NCBI GenBank assembly: GCA_033032175.1
Contig: CM065308.1
Span: forward strand, 20,641,590 to 20,705,589
Length of the DNA stretch: 64,000 bases
Source of the DNA: Saturnia japonica
Lineage: Eukaryota > Arthropoda > Insecta > Lepidoptera > Saturniidae
Reading direction: 5' to 3'
Below the pieces are notes generated by a model. The model searched no databases and was not told the DNA's origin. It saw nothing but the letters and a program-made list of their open reading frames with translations. Within the stretch, counting starts at the first letter, position 1. Every line of letters begins with the position of its first letter. This document shows, in pieces, positions 13,475-23,936 of the stretch. A program made the translations under genes and the position numbers.

Positions 13475-13838
13475 ATATTAATACGTGAAGCAAAATCTTT
13501 GTACCCCGTTTAAGTGTATTACGTGCACGGAAGGCTATGAGATTTGGCATGGTTAAAGCTTATATGGAGAAGGAGTGCAGGAAGCTAAAATTTATCTATA
13601 ATATCTGTTACTAATTTATTAAATAAAATAAATTAATACTGCGAATCCTAACCCGACCAGTGCCATTGAACTTAGACCACCCAAAATATTGACATTGTCA
13701 CTCAATGAAAAGTGACAGCAAGTGATATAATATTCATTGTTTAGGTTCATAATGTAAATGTCAAACAGAAAATAGTCGTATGATTAAAAAGTCGCTGGGC
13801 GAATTTCGATCATTGGGCGACCGCTAGTTTTATTAATG
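13475..13838 (+). repeat. Interspersed repeat family E copy
   Basis: About 360 bp that match 44125-44492 along their full length, including AATACGTGAAGCAAAA near the left end and CCAGTGCCATTGAAC in the middle. A short minus-strand piece of the same family is at 43349-43425. No coding capacity. Confidence 0.8.
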
Positions 13839-14293
13839 TGAAGGTAATTATTTTGTTTAACAGGTATTGAAGTAAGTATTTTCCGTGGGCACAATATATT
13901 TTATGCATATTTGTTATTCATATCAAGTAGAAAAACACTTTGAGATGATAATTATGAATTTGTATCATTGTTATTTTTGATATGGCATGGAAAATAATTT
14001 GCCATATGAAAATATAAGTTTGTATGTCTACAAATAAATAATCTGCCTAAATGTAACTAAATTATACATATTATGGGTTAAATATAGCTTAAATAGCGAG
14101 AATTTCAATGTCATCAACTGTTATGTTTAACAAAAGTCTTTTTCCAATTATGTACCTATTCTAAAAGTCCTATATTTCGCCTATTTGTAAAATATCACTC
14201 AATTATATGTATCATTTATGTATCACGGTTTTAAACAACTTTTATTTATCACACATAAATTTATCCTGTACGCGTGCTTCCGTACATGATTAT

Positions 14294-14599
14294 CTACATT
14301 TCCATGTCACCAAAAAAAAAATTTGATGGTAAAAACCTGAGAAGTGAAAATTCACAGTGCGTGTTAAATAATAATACTAAATATACGCCTGGACGTACAT
14401 GTAACGCAGTCCAGTGAATCATAAAGGGACCCTCTATCTTACAAGCTAGTGTGCTCAGGATGCTATTAGTACTAACCCTGAACCGCCTTAGTATCGAGGC
14501 AGATCGCCGACGCATGATGGCGTAAAAGTCATCAACTCTAGCTTTAGCGAACATACCTGACGCGCTGCAGACAATCCAATCCATCGAGACAATTCCAAC

Positions 14600-14602
<3 letters not shown>
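14294..14602 (-). pseudogene. 3' half of a LINE RT relic, split by the Jockey insertion
   Basis: The minus-strand frame reads 'SRWIVCSASGMFAKARVDDF' and 'AIMRRRSASILRRFRVSTNS', the C-terminal RT region of a common insect LINE. It continues exactly from the other half at 20574-21048: joining the two across the 13-bp duplication CAATTCCAACAAC restores '..NNAFRMLLEL-SRWIVCSASG..'. The half ends in non-coding sequence near 14300. It was already a relic before the insertion, because the other half carries a frameshift. Confidence 0.8.
14590..14602. repeat. Left target-site duplication of the Jockey insertion
   Basis: CAATTCCAACAAC abuts the T50 tract and is repeated exactly at 20574-20586. Confidence 0.9.
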
Positions 14603-14656
<54 letters not shown>

Positions 14657-15157
14657 CTGACTACACTGTTAGCCTTAGGGGCCCTAAAGCCGCTGCGGCT
14701 TTTACAGCTTCACCGGACTTGGGGGCGAGCGCAGAGGGCACTCAGCCGCGAAAGTTTTGTGGACGACTCGCACGAGGGTGCCAAAGTAGCCGGACCTCGG
14801 CTCGGGCGGTCGTCGCGTTCGCAAATAGGTCGCGATCTATTCGAATCCCTACACCTACGATTCGAGCTAACTAAATATACACATAGGCACGTCCCCTTCC
14901 TCCTGGGAGGAAGGAAGGCACCGTGCGTATGTGTATTCAATAATCGGAATGTTTCTACACTAACTAGCGCTAACTAACTAGCGTAAAAAAAGAAAAAAAA
15001 AGGTCCCTCACAGAACCTATGTACCTGTGTGGTGTGCACGTGTGTATGTTCATACGTGTGTAGTGTTGTATGTAGGTAGCTAAGTGATGCACGTACAGTG
15101 TCACTTGTATCGCGCGGGCGGTTGCCTGACCCAAGGGTTTCACACCGAGGAACGGAC

Positions 15158-18052
15158 CTAGGCTTGGGTTACCGCTAGAGAGGGTGGACGTGACGGGTGT
15201 GCTGGAGCGAAATTGACCGCCCGCCCTCTGCGGAGAGAACGGTGGTTACGCGGGCGTGGGCGCTGGCACGCTCTGTTTGGAGAGACGGATGTGTAATATT
15301 TATTCGAATTTTCGATGTGATCGTCGGGATCAATAAAAATATTGCGCGGCCGGCGTTTGCACCGGATGTCCGTGGGTGCCGGAACATAAGTGGCGGCTGT
15401 TTTTATTAACGGATTCGCGTGGTTCGACGCGGTGTCGAAATACGAACGGGAGAGCTGTTTAACGTAGGCATGTATCGAAGGAAGCTCCATATCTCTATGG
15501 AGATCTACGCTTCGAACATACCACGGGGCCCCGGTGAGACGATAGAGGAACCTATTCTGTATCGATTGTAACCGTTTGAAACTCGACTCGGACATATGTG
15601 CGAACACGGCGCAACTGTATGTCAAAATTGGTCGAATACACGTCTTGTAGAGCGTGAGCTTATGTCGCGTGGACATTTTACTCACCGAACACAACAGAGG
15701 ATGCAACCGGCCCAGGACCCACGCGGCCCTGTTCCTAACCTTACGGATGTGGGGTCTAAAAGAGAGCCTACTATCTAGGGTTACCCCTAGATATTTGGTC
15801 TCTCTTACATACGGAATCGGATTATCGTAGAGCTTAACAGGTTTAAGCTTCCACGGTATCTGTGACGAATCCGCATCGAAGAGCATCGCGGCGCTCTTCG
15901 AGGGATTAACGGCTATATGCCACTCGTTAAGCCACTTCCCGAGAGTGGTCACGGAGCGTTGGACTTTGTGTCTGAGGTGGGATCTATTCCTATCTGAGGC
16001 ATATAAGACTGTATCGTCAGCGTATAGCCCTACCTCGACCTCCGGGAGTCGAGGTAGGTCACTGACGTACAGGTTAAATAGGCTAGGAGCCAGGATCGAA
16101 CCTTGGGGAACGCCTGAGCGTATTGGACGGGGCGTGGATAATTCACCTTCCACTCTATAGCGAAAGGTGCGATCTGTTAGATAGTCGCGAATTATTTTAA
16201 TTAGCCTATCGGGGACTTCAAAGTGATACAACTTGTAGATCAATCCCTCGTGCCAGACCTTATCGAAGGCCTTGGCAACGTCGAAAAAGACCGCAAGTGT
16301 ACGGCGGGGTTTATATAATTCAGCAAAATTAAATGCAACGTGCTCCGTGAGGCGGTGCACTTGATGAGTGCAAGAATATCTAGCACGGAAACCGAATTGC
16401 TCAGGCGGATAGAGGTCTTTCTCCTCTATTACTGACTTGAGACGGTTCAGAAGGATCTGCTCGTACATTTTCCCTAAAGTATTTAGGAGACTGATCGGGC
16501 GATAGCTGTCGGGAAGCGACGCGCTCTTGCCGGGCTTACGGATACCTATGACTATGGCCTTTTTCCAGGCGGCTGGAAAATGGCAGTGGGCTATGGCTAC
16601 ATTGAAGATGCAGACCAAAAGAGCTATGAGGCGATCGGGAAGAAGTCTAAGTACTTCATTCCTGATCCCGTCGGGACCTGGTGCTTTTCTAAGCTTAAGG
16701 CTTTTTATAATGGAAAGAACCTCCTCAGACGTGACTGGGGACAGGGAGTCTGTCGCGGGGAGCTTATCCAGCTCCCGCACGCATCCATCGATACCCTCGA
16801 CCCGGTCGGTATTTGCATCGACACTGTTCGGAGAGCACTGGCTCTCCAAACAAGTGGCGAGGCACTCCGCCTTGTCGCTGCTATCGAAGGCGAGCGGTAT
16901 ACCGGGACCCCTCTCGAGGGGGGGCATAAGATAAGAAGCCTCTATTTTGAGGCTGTGAGCTAATTTCCAGTAAGCCAGATGCGACGGCCTTAGCCCTTCG
17001 ACGAGGGCGTCCCATCTGTGACTTCTGAGTTCTAATATACGGGCTCTAACCGATCTTTGAAGTGCGCGTAAACGTGCGCGGTTTTCCTCGGTCGGATAGT
17101 GGTCGTGCGCACGAGTCGCCGCGTTCTTTTCCGTCAACAACGCCCGCACGTCGGCAGGGAGTACGAAGCGGCGATCGCTCGCCTCTTCGACCTCTCTCGA
17201 GGCCTCTCCGATGCCGGCCTGCAGGTGGTCGACCAGGGAATCGATCGCGAGATCTACGTCCGCAACGGACCCCAATACGTCCGGGATCCTATCTAAGCTG
17301 GACGAGGACGGCCTGTCCGCAAGATAATGTTTTAGCTTGGCATAGTCAACCACTTGGACCGAAGGAGGGCTAGAGTCGTCTGGTTGACCTAGCTGCATGA
17401 TGACCGGACGGTGGTCGGAGTCGAGCTCGTGTACGACCCGAATGAGTCGTAACCGAAGCGCGATACCTTTAATGAGAGCTACATCAAGCACTGTCGGCAT
17501 ACAGTTGTCTTGAAAGTGGGTGGGAGTGGGTGGCGCTATGACATCAAAGTTTAGCACGTTCGTTAGCTCTTCGAGTTTAACCCCATTACTGGAGTCTCTC
17601 CAATTGCCAAACGAAGTGTGTCCACAATTGAGGTCACCCGCTATAATGACCGATTCACCGAGCGAAAGTAGCTTTTCTAGGTCAGACCTGAGAGGCTCTT
17701 TCCTCGGCGAGAGATAAACTGAGACTAACGTTATGGACGGGTGGTCGGTCATTCCTAGTCTACACACGGATACTTCCATATTGGTAAGTATCGGAGGATC
17801 TACCGGCGTACAATATAACGATCGTTTGTAATAAATGAGAGTGCCGCCCCCGCGGCCGGCCCGGTCATTTCTTACAATATTGTAGTTCGCGATTTTTGGA
17901 TCACGTTTAGCACGCTTTAAGAGCGTCTCCTGCACTAAAAGAACATCTACTTGGTGATCTTTAAGAAAGGTCGCGACGAGATCACGCTGCGGAAGTAGGC
18001 TTCGCGCGTTAAAAAATGAAAGATTTAACGCTTTCGGTTTAAACTTAGCCAT
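15158..18052 (-). CDS. Jockey ORF2: endonuclease-reverse transcriptase
   Basis: 964 residues. Residues 1-220 are the apurinic-type endonuclease that nicks the target: NARSLL (15-20), QET (41-43), GGGTLIYYKRSL (68-79), GDLN (139-142) and SDHRPVIM (212-219). A linker follows. The reverse transcriptase starts near 450 with LRKAPGPDGIRNEVL, SYRPISLLNTLGKMYEQILL, FFDVAKAFDKVW (first catalytic Asp, 591), SGVPQGSILAPSLFNLY and the YADD box (677-680). The C-terminal part has the Jockey-type thumb, and there is no RNase H domain, as is usual in this clade. It starts 9 bases after ORF1 stops, so translation probably relies on reinitiation. All the catalytic motifs I can check are intact and there are no stops, so the enzyme is plausibly functional. 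Confidence 0.95.
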   Translation of the reverse strand: MAKFKPKALNLSFFNARSLLPQRDLVATFLKDHQVDVLLVQETLLKRAKRDPKIANYNIVRNDRAGRGGGTLIYYKRSLYCTPVDPPILTNMEVSVCRLGMTDHPSITLVSVYLSPRKEPLRSDLEKLLSLGESVIIAGDLNCGHTSFGNWRDSSNGVKLEELTNVLNFDVIAPPTPTHFQDNCMPTVLDVALIKGIALRLRLIRVVHELDSDHRPVIMQLGQPDDSSPPSVQVVDYAKLKHYLADRPSSSSLDRIPDVLGSVADVDLAIDSLVDHLQAGIGEASREVEEASDRRFVLPADVRALLTEKNAATRAHDHYPTEENRARLRALQRSVRARILELRSHRWDALVEGLRPSHLAYWKLAHSLKIEASYLMPPLERGPGIPLAFDSSDKAECLATCLESQCSPNSVDANTDRVEGIDGCVRELDKLPATDSLSPVTSEEVLSIIKSLKLRKAPGPDGIRNEVLRLLPDRLIALLVCIFNVAIAHCHFPAAWKKAIVIGIRKPGKSASLPDSYRPISLLNTLGKMYEQILLNRLKSVIEEKDLYPPEQFGFRARYSCTHQVHRLTEHVAFNFAELYKPRRTLAVFFDVAKAFDKVWHEGLIYKLYHFEVPDRLIKIIRDYLTDRTFRYRVEGELSTPRPIRSGVPQGSILAPSLFNLYVSDLPRLPEVEVGLYADDTVLYASDRNRSHLRHKVQRSVTTLGKWLNEWHIAVNPSKSAAMLFDADSSQIPWKLKPVKLYDNPIPYVRETKYLGVTLDSRLSFRPHIRKVRNRAAWVLGRLHPLLCSVSKMSTRHKLTLYKTCIRPILTYSCAVFAHMSESSFKRLQSIQNRFLYRLTGAPWYVRSVDLHRDMELPSIHAYVKQLSRSYFDTASNHANPLIKTAATYVPAPTDIRCKRRPRNIFIDPDDHIENSNKYYTSVSPNRACQRPRPRNHRSLRRGRAVNFAPAHPSRPPSLAVTQA

Positions 18053-18061
18053 TGAAAGGCC

Positions 18062-19954
18062 CTAATTTTTATTACTACTCGCCTCGCGATCGAGACGTTG
18101 TAGTGTCTCTACGAGGCGGGGGAACGCGCAAGCGGTCTTGATGAGACCGAAGCGCTCCAAATGGTCGTTGTATTCGATGAGCTCGCGGATATCGTGCTCG
18201 CGGGTGAGCAGTATCATTAGGTCGTTACTATTGACGACAGTGTTAGCGGGCGCGCGGGGCGCAGGAGCGCGGGGCGCGGGAATATCCATAGCCATAAGGG
18301 GCTGTGGATTGGGGCGGCGGGGGCCCCATGCGTTCTGCGATGAACGCACGGGTTGCGGTTGCACCACGCGGGGTGCGGAGGGGCCGGCGGCGGCCGGGAG
18401 CTGGAGCAGGACCGGCAGCGCGGGAAATTCCCCTGACGCCAGCAGGGGTTGCGCTTTGATGGCTGAGGCGGGGGGCGCCGCCCGGGGGGCCGCCTGCCTC
18501 TGTGTACGTGGCCGCGTGGTACGCGGGGCCTTGGGGCAACCGCGATAATTCGCGGGATGCCCCTCCTCCCCGCATAACACGCAGCTCGGGGGGACGACGG
18601 AGTCACGCTCGCGCGTGCACTCCCGTGTGGGGTGGTCCTCTCGGCACTTTACGCACCGCGGACGAGAATGACAGTTACGGGCAGCGTGCCCGTACAGCTG
18701 GCAGTTGTGGCACTGCGCAGGCTGGTGGTTTTTGTGTGGGGGCTCCACGTTAATCCCGGAGAGCCCGCACACCGTCTCTAGCTGGAAGATGGCCTTTCCC
18801 TCGGGGGAAGGGTCCAATATGGCCACTACCATTTGTAGTGGCCGCTTATCTTTACTGTACATCCGGTGTACTTCCCGGATGGGATAACTTTGCTCCTTGA
18901 GCGAGGAGCACACCTCCGACGGGTCGAGCTCCACCGGAATGCGGCGGATGACCACTCGGAGGACGCGCTCCTCCGCGAGCGAATACGTATAAAATTGCAG
19001 ACCTTTCTGCCGGAGGAGGGTGGTTAGTTTACGGTGAGTTTCCGAAGAACTCACCGAAATAGAAATCCCGTTGACTATGTTTCTAGCCTTGTGGTAGTCG
19101 AGTTTGAGTCTGCGCATCTCATTGCAGACTCCCATCCAGGCTGCCTTGTCCCGGATTATGATTGGAGGTGGGGCACGCTCTTTTTTCCCGCCGGCGGGCG
19201 CGGGGAGCTGGGAGGACGCGGGGGCGGCGGCGCCCCTGACTACTGCCTTAGCTATTACCTTAGGCGCCGGTTGAGCAGTCGGACTGCTACGCGCCGTTCG
19301 CTTACGCGACGCCACGACGGTGAAGCCGTCGTTCTCGGTATCCATCTCCGGAGATGGATCCGGATTCGCGGGCGAGTCTTGTTCGACCGGAAGGGCCGAA
19401 AACGAATTTTTCGTCTTTAACGCGGTTTCCGTGGATCGCGCGGGACGGACGTACGGACTATTTTTGGTAACCCTAGATTGTGACCGCGAATTTCGCGGCC
19501 CTCGCCTGACGGAGGCAGGGCTTGACCCGCGCGATTGGCTAGTCGGGACAGGGGGCGTGGCCGTAGGCGCGGCCATGGCCCCGGATGACGCGGCGGACAG
19601 GCGCGTAACGCTGCGCGCGGGACGTTTGGGCGCGACGCCGACTGGCGCGGCGCCAGTGGATGTAACGGTCGCGGCCGTGACGTCATCGGCCGCCTTGCTA
19701 CCTGAAGCGGCCGCCTCGCTACCTGAAACGGCCTCATGACGGGTCGCGGTCGCAGCGGTGCGACGCACGCAGGCGTTCTCAGGTAGATTACGGTATTCCT
19801 CGTCTAGAGAGGGACACCGTAATACGACGAAATTTTGATAGCGCTGGTATTGAAACTCCAGCGCTTTCATCCTGGCTTGCAACTTGCCTATGCAAGTGGC
19901 CAGGTCGGCAACGTTATTTGCCATGGCGGCAGAAGAGGGAGGACAGTGGGACAT
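18062..19954 (-). CDS. Jockey ORF1: gag-like nucleic-acid-binding protein
   Basis: 630 residues. The N-terminus has a short helical segment (about 11-45; an alternative start is Met11). A long low-complexity region rich in Ala, Pro, Ser and Arg (60-260) follows. Next is a folded domain of the kind found before the knuckles in Jockey gag proteins (about 265-400, 'VLRVVIRRIPVELDPSEV' inside). Three cysteine knuckles come last: CHNCQLYGHAARNC (415-428), CVKCREDHPTREC (434-446) and CVLCGEEGHPANYRGC (458-473). A basic Pro/Ala-rich tail ends in a short acidic helix. The protein packages the element's RNA into a particle with ORF2. The coding region is strongly GC-biased, which creates many spurious antisense frames. 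Confidence 0.93.
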   Translation of the reverse strand: MSHCPPSSAAMANNVADLATCIGKLQARMKALEFQYQRYQNFVVLRCPSLDEEYRNLPENACVRRTAATATRHEAVSGSEAAASGSKAADDVTAATVTSTGAAPVGVAPKRPARSVTRLSAASSGAMAAPTATPPVPTSQSRGSSPASVRRGPRNSRSQSRVTKNSPYVRPARSTETALKTKNSFSALPVEQDSPANPDPSPEMDTENDGFTVVASRKRTARSSPTAQPAPKVIAKAVVRGAAAPASSQLPAPAGGKKERAPPPIIIRDKAAWMGVCNEMRRLKLDYHKARNIVNGISISVSSSETHRKLTTLLRQKGLQFYTYSLAEERVLRVVIRRIPVELDPSEVCSSLKEQSYPIREVHRMYSKDKRPLQMVVAILDPSPEGKAIFQLETVCGLSGINVEPPHKNHQPAQCHNCQLYGHAARNCHSRPRCVKCREDHPTRECTRERDSVVPPSCVLCGEEGHPANYRGCPKAPRTTRPRTQRQAAPRAAPPASAIKAQPLLASGEFPALPVLLQLPAAAGPSAPRVVQPQPVRSSQNAWGPRRPNPQPLMAMDIPAPRAPAPRAPANTVVNSNDLMILLTREHDIRELIEYNDHLERFGLIKTACAFPRLVETLQRLDREASSNKN

Positions 19955-20529
19955 TTTTATTTAATTTTAAATTTAAAGGCCTCCCTGCCTTAGGGGCAGG
20001 GGGGTGCGCCAAAAAATTTAAAAGACTATCGGAGTCGGCAAGAGACCTGTTGTCAAGGTGCAATGACACACAGGAAGGACCTATCAACCCTAAGGAGCCC
20101 TAACAAGCCCGGGGCCGAGGACGCAGACCGGTAATTAAACCGGGCTAGGCCCAAACAGGTTCCCGGGGATGGAGTGTGCAGGATCGGAAGGTTTGGCAGG
20201 AGACACCTGGGGCAAGACTATGCGATAACCGCAAAGGCCTAGATTCCCAGGCCCGTCCGAGTCTGGCTGTTTGCCTCTGAAGGAGACAACCAGCGGGCTG
20301 CTCGGGTCACGCCCCACTTGCCTTCGTTGGCACCGTCAGGTATCCAGCAAGGGACCACAAAACCGTGGATTTACAAAAAAAAAAACAAGCAAGTCGCACC
20401 GAAAAGTGCGGTTTACCACGCGAGCGTTAGACACCAGTCGGTTTACGTCGTAATTGCAACAATATATTTGAAATAAATTCCAAATATAAGATCGCAACAA
20501 TTAAGTCACGTGATGGTCAAAATTGAAAA

Positions 20530-20573
20530 CGGAGCGACACGTCCGTTCGCAACAGTGACCAAATCGGAACTCC
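20530..20573 (-). promoter_or_regulatory. Internal Jockey promoter with a DPE-like element
   Basis: The element's 5' end reads GGAGTTCCG. Taking its third base (A) as +1, GGACGTG sits exactly at +28 to +34, matching the downstream promoter element consensus RGWYVT(G) at the expected distance. Downstream internal promoters are known for Jockey-type LINEs, which must carry their promoter inside the transcript. The match is visible; transcription is inferred. Confidence 0.55.
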
Positions 20574-20586
20574 CAATTCCAACAAC
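20574..20586. repeat. Right target-site duplication of the Jockey insertion
   Basis: CAATTCCAACAAC, identical to 14590-14602, directly next to the element's 5' end. Confidence 0.9.
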
Positions 20587-21048
20587 ATCCTGAACGCATT
20601 GTTATACTGTATGCGCAGAGCGACGTAGACCTTCTGCGTATACCTACACCACAGACTACACGAGTAAAATGTTTCACAGTATGCTCTAAAAAGTGTCAGT
20701 TTAACTGCCGTCGAGCAGCGTGCAAACCTGGGGGCAAGCATGTTACATCGGGCCGCCAACGCTCTGCGCTCCCTGTCTCTGGTCATCCGTTAGCCTATCC
20801 GTGATAATATGTCCAAGGTACCTAGTCCGAGCCACAATGCGTAGCGCAATACTTTTTAAAGTTACTGGTGGAATAGTTTGAGATGTTTTGTTCCTCACCT
20901 TGAACAACATGAGTTCGCTCTTCGTAGTATTGTAACTCGGGCCATGGGTCTCAGCATACCGCTCACAGATTCTCAATAATTTTCTAATACCACTAATTGA
21001 CGGACTGAGCAGCACCATGTCGTCAGCAGAGCTTAAAAGTTTAATCAC
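20574..21048 (-). pseudogene. 5' half of the LINE RT relic interrupted by Jockey
   Basis: Minus-strand frames carry 'SADDMVLLSPSISGIRKLL' (the ADD catalytic box), 'YNTTKSELMLFKVRNK' and 'RIVARTRYLGHIITDRLTDD'. After a frameshift near 20770 the reading continues 'RERRALAARCNMLAPRFARC' and 'ALRIQYNNAFRMLLEL'. It then continues at 14602 on the other side of the Jockey element. The relic is 5'-truncated just upstream of the ADD box. Confidence 0.8.
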
Positions 21049-21905
21049 CCCAAATTAATTGCGCAATGGTTATATAAACATAATAAAGGTTATTATAAAA
21101 CCGTTATCTAATAATATGTTATTTACGAATCATGTAGAGAACTAATGCGAATAATTTGCAGAGTGCATAAGTTCCACGATGCAATCACAAAACGCAGTTG
21201 CACTTTCATCACTGTTTATTGCAAATTGCTAAACAGTTAAGTGCTGATACTTCTTATACAGTTATATACTGGCAGAATTTATTATTGGCTTTATTCTTAA
21301 CTTATATTTCTTTCCCGCTTTGTGATGCTTGGTTTCAATTTTTTTTTATTTGACATCAAACTGATTGTTCATTCGTTGTAGTGATCACCTCATTATCGGA
21401 CAATAATTGACACCAAATGATATGGCAGTTTACTACTTCGTACAATTAAAAAAAATACAATTAGAAAATCTGACGACAAGCATGATATCGTAGGTATTTT
21501 TCATCACTGGTCTCGCTAGGCTCGGCGTGTTACCATGTGAATAACTTCAGATGAGACTTGGGACGAACACTAAAACATAAAAAAATAAGATGTAAAAATT
21601 ATATCATCAGGAAATACAATATGGTATTTATATTTAGTTAGCAACAGCTAAATGAAGTAAATGTTTTGAAAATGACCCGTTGTTATTAATAGCGTTGTGT
21701 AAAGTTAATAATAATATAATATATGAATATTCAGGTAGTTTGCAATTAAACATGTTAAGTAATTATTAAATAATACATACATTATTAAAATATATAAGAT
21801 GTTTAATTGATAACATTAGTCGTCGACCAATCATAGGCTCCTACCAATCTTAGGTGTTGGCAAAACATAAACGCGAGGATAAAAAGTGATACTGATGGAA
21901 CGACA
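21049..21905. other. AT-rich intergenic DNA, nothing recognised
   Basis: No ORF, repeat match or motif I can support. Confidence 0.5.
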
Positions 21906-21988
21906 GGGACCAAGTCCGGTGAAGCTGTAAAAGCCGTCAGAGGCTCCAGAGCCCCTAAGACTAACAGTATAGTCAGTTCTAAAAAAAA
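21906..21988 (+). mobile_element. 83-bp insertion of the Jockey 3' tail
   Basis: Starts near CAAGTCCGGTGAAGCTG and ends GTCAGTTCT plus A8. GAACGACA precedes it (21898-21905) and follows it (21989-21996), a target duplication of at least 8 bp. Several internal substitutions make it older than the complete copy. Confidence 0.7.
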
Positions 21989-22581
21989 GAACGACAAGGA
22001 ACTTTCATTTGAGCGAGGGGCATAGTAAAAGTCTGAAAAAATACTTAGAGCAAAAGTAATGTGATTATAAAATGGGAATACTTTATTAAAAATAGAGGAA
22101 TAACGGAAAACTGAACCTGAGTTTCATTGCTTCTGATCTGAACCTCTATAGTCGGTAATATTCAGTTATCGATTATTACCTCACTGATATCAAAATGGGG
22201 ACACTGGGTCGTCACTCGTCGACACTCGTCACTAACCGCCTTCTCTACAAGTTCTTTGTTTTGCTTTAGTACTATACTATACATATATATGTCTGGTTAC
22301 ATAGTTTCAGATTGAAGAGATAATGTTCGAGCGTCGCGTCGCTATTGGCTTGGTAAATAGCCGCTTAATTAATTATACTGATAAGTAGATTCATGAATGA
22401 ATCGATTACTTATAGTGATGCGAATTAGGTTACTTAATTTATTATCTGACCACTAGCCCGACCCGTACGTTCAATTAATGTCGCCTTTATCAGTGTAAAT
22501 ACATAGGTACATACAGGTTCATACAATGACCGTTGGCGACACACGCACACATAAACCCGCGCTCACCTGATATCCATCAAT

Positions 22582-23176
22582 CTCCGCAGAGGGCGGGCGG
22601 TCAACTTCGCTCCCGCACACCCGTCACGTCCACCCTCTCTAGCGGTAACCCAAGCCTAGGTCCGTTCCTCGGAGTGAAACCCTTGGGTCAGGCAACCGCC
22701 CGCGCGATACAAGTGACACTGTACGTGCATCACTTAGCTACCTACATACAACACTACACACGTATGAACATACACACGTGCACACCACACAGGTACATAG
22801 GTTCTGTGAGGGACCTTTTTTTTTCTTTTTTTACGCTAGTTAGTTAGCGCTAGTTAGTGTAGAAACATTCCGATTACTGAATACACATACGCATGGTTCC
22901 TTCCTTCCTCCCAGGAGGAAGGGAACATGCCTATGTGTATATTTTAGTTAGCTCGAATCGTAGGTCTAGGGATTCGATTAGATCGCGACCTAATTGCGAA
23001 CGCGGCGACCGCCCGAGCCGAGGTCCGGCCACTTTGGTACCCTCGTGCGAGTCGTCCACAAAACTTTCGCGGCTGAGTGCCTTCTGCGCTCGCCCCCAAG
23101 TCCGGTGAAGCTGTAAAAGCCGCAGCGGCTTTAGGGCCCCTAAGGCTAACAGTGTAGTCAGTTCTAAAAAAAAAAA
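22582..23176 (+). mobile_element. 5'-truncated Jockey copy
   Basis: About 595 bp that begin in the ORF2 C-terminal codons (the RRGRAVNFAPAH region) and run through the whole 3' UTR to a short A tract. By eye it is around 95% identical to the 3' part of 14603-20573, in the opposite orientation. I found no clear target duplication. Confidence 0.88.
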
Positions 23177-23589
23177 AAAAGTTTAGTTTGGATGACAATG
23201 CATGGTTAGCTAAACTACATTCTAAATCCAATATGGCAGACTCCCAAAGATGGCGGAATAGTTATTTTTATGCACCCCCATGACATAGGTATCAAATGAA
23301 AGGGTTTGATTCGAATAATACATATTCAAATTGAAATTAATTACATGGTTTTTCTAATGTCATTTATTTAACAAAATACCAAATCTCGACTAGTCAATTG
23401 TAGTGATAAAAATGTGTCATATTGTTTTTTGAATTAGTTTAAAAAAGTTATTTAATCGGTTGCCATTCGACGGTTTCCATTACAGGAATAAAGCTTACCT
23501 GTAATAACATTATCAGTCCAAAGGTCGGTGTTCGGGAACTTATCTAAACATTAAACATTTCCCTTGTCTTAGAAAGAAAACAACTTGCA

Positions 23590-23735
23590 CGCCATCTGTT
23601 GTAAACTGATTGAACTAATACTGAGACCTTCGCGGATGTGTGCACGACAACTCGCCAAAGTTTCATCGCAATCAGATGAGTGGACTACGAACGTAACGGG
23701 GACAAACAAGCATTCATTTTTATATATTAGATTAT
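23590..23735 (+). repeat. LINE/SINE-tail-like repeat
   Basis: 'AAAGTTTCATCGCAATCAGA' and 'GGGGACAAACAAGCATTCAT' followed by TATATTAGAT have the form of a common insect LINE 3' tail. No second copy was found in this window. Confidence 0.4.
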
Positions 23736-23936
23736 GTAAAGAGTAGAGAAAATTCAACTTTCAACGAATAATTTGTTGATGTTTGCATATTCTGCTTACG
23801 TGAATAAACCGCATTTTGCTTTTAATCTTTTTGCAATATATATTCTTATGTTAATATAAAAATAAATTATATATATTATATTATTGCATTCATGTATTAT
23901 AAGCGGTAAATTAGTAACTATGCCATCACATAATGA

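Larger units (their letters stand above)
14603..20573 (-). mobile_element. Complete Jockey-clade non-LTR retrotransposon, both ORFs open
   Basis: A 5.97-kb minus-strand element bounded by a perfect 13-bp target-site duplication. In its own order: 5' UTR (20573-19955), ORF1 (19954-18062), a 9-base gap, ORF2 (18052-15158), a 3' UTR of about 500 bp and a 50-base poly(A) (T tract at 14603-14652). Both ORFs are uninterrupted, the tail is long and the duplication is exact, so the insertion looks recent and the copy may be autonomous. Shorter copies of its 3' end occur at 22582-23176, 47926-48403, 21906-21988, 36597-36680, 53246-53322 and 11583-11660. It is distinctly GC- and CpG-richer than the host DNA. 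Confidence 0.95.

Noticed and set aside
16527..17373. Plus-strand frames over Jockey ORF2
   Set aside because: Antisense shadows of the conserved endonuclease-RT frame.
18138..19739. Several antisense frames of 100-139 codons over Jockey ORF1
   Set aside because: Shadows of a very GC-rich coding region, with Arg/Gly/Pro-biased translations and no conserved motif.
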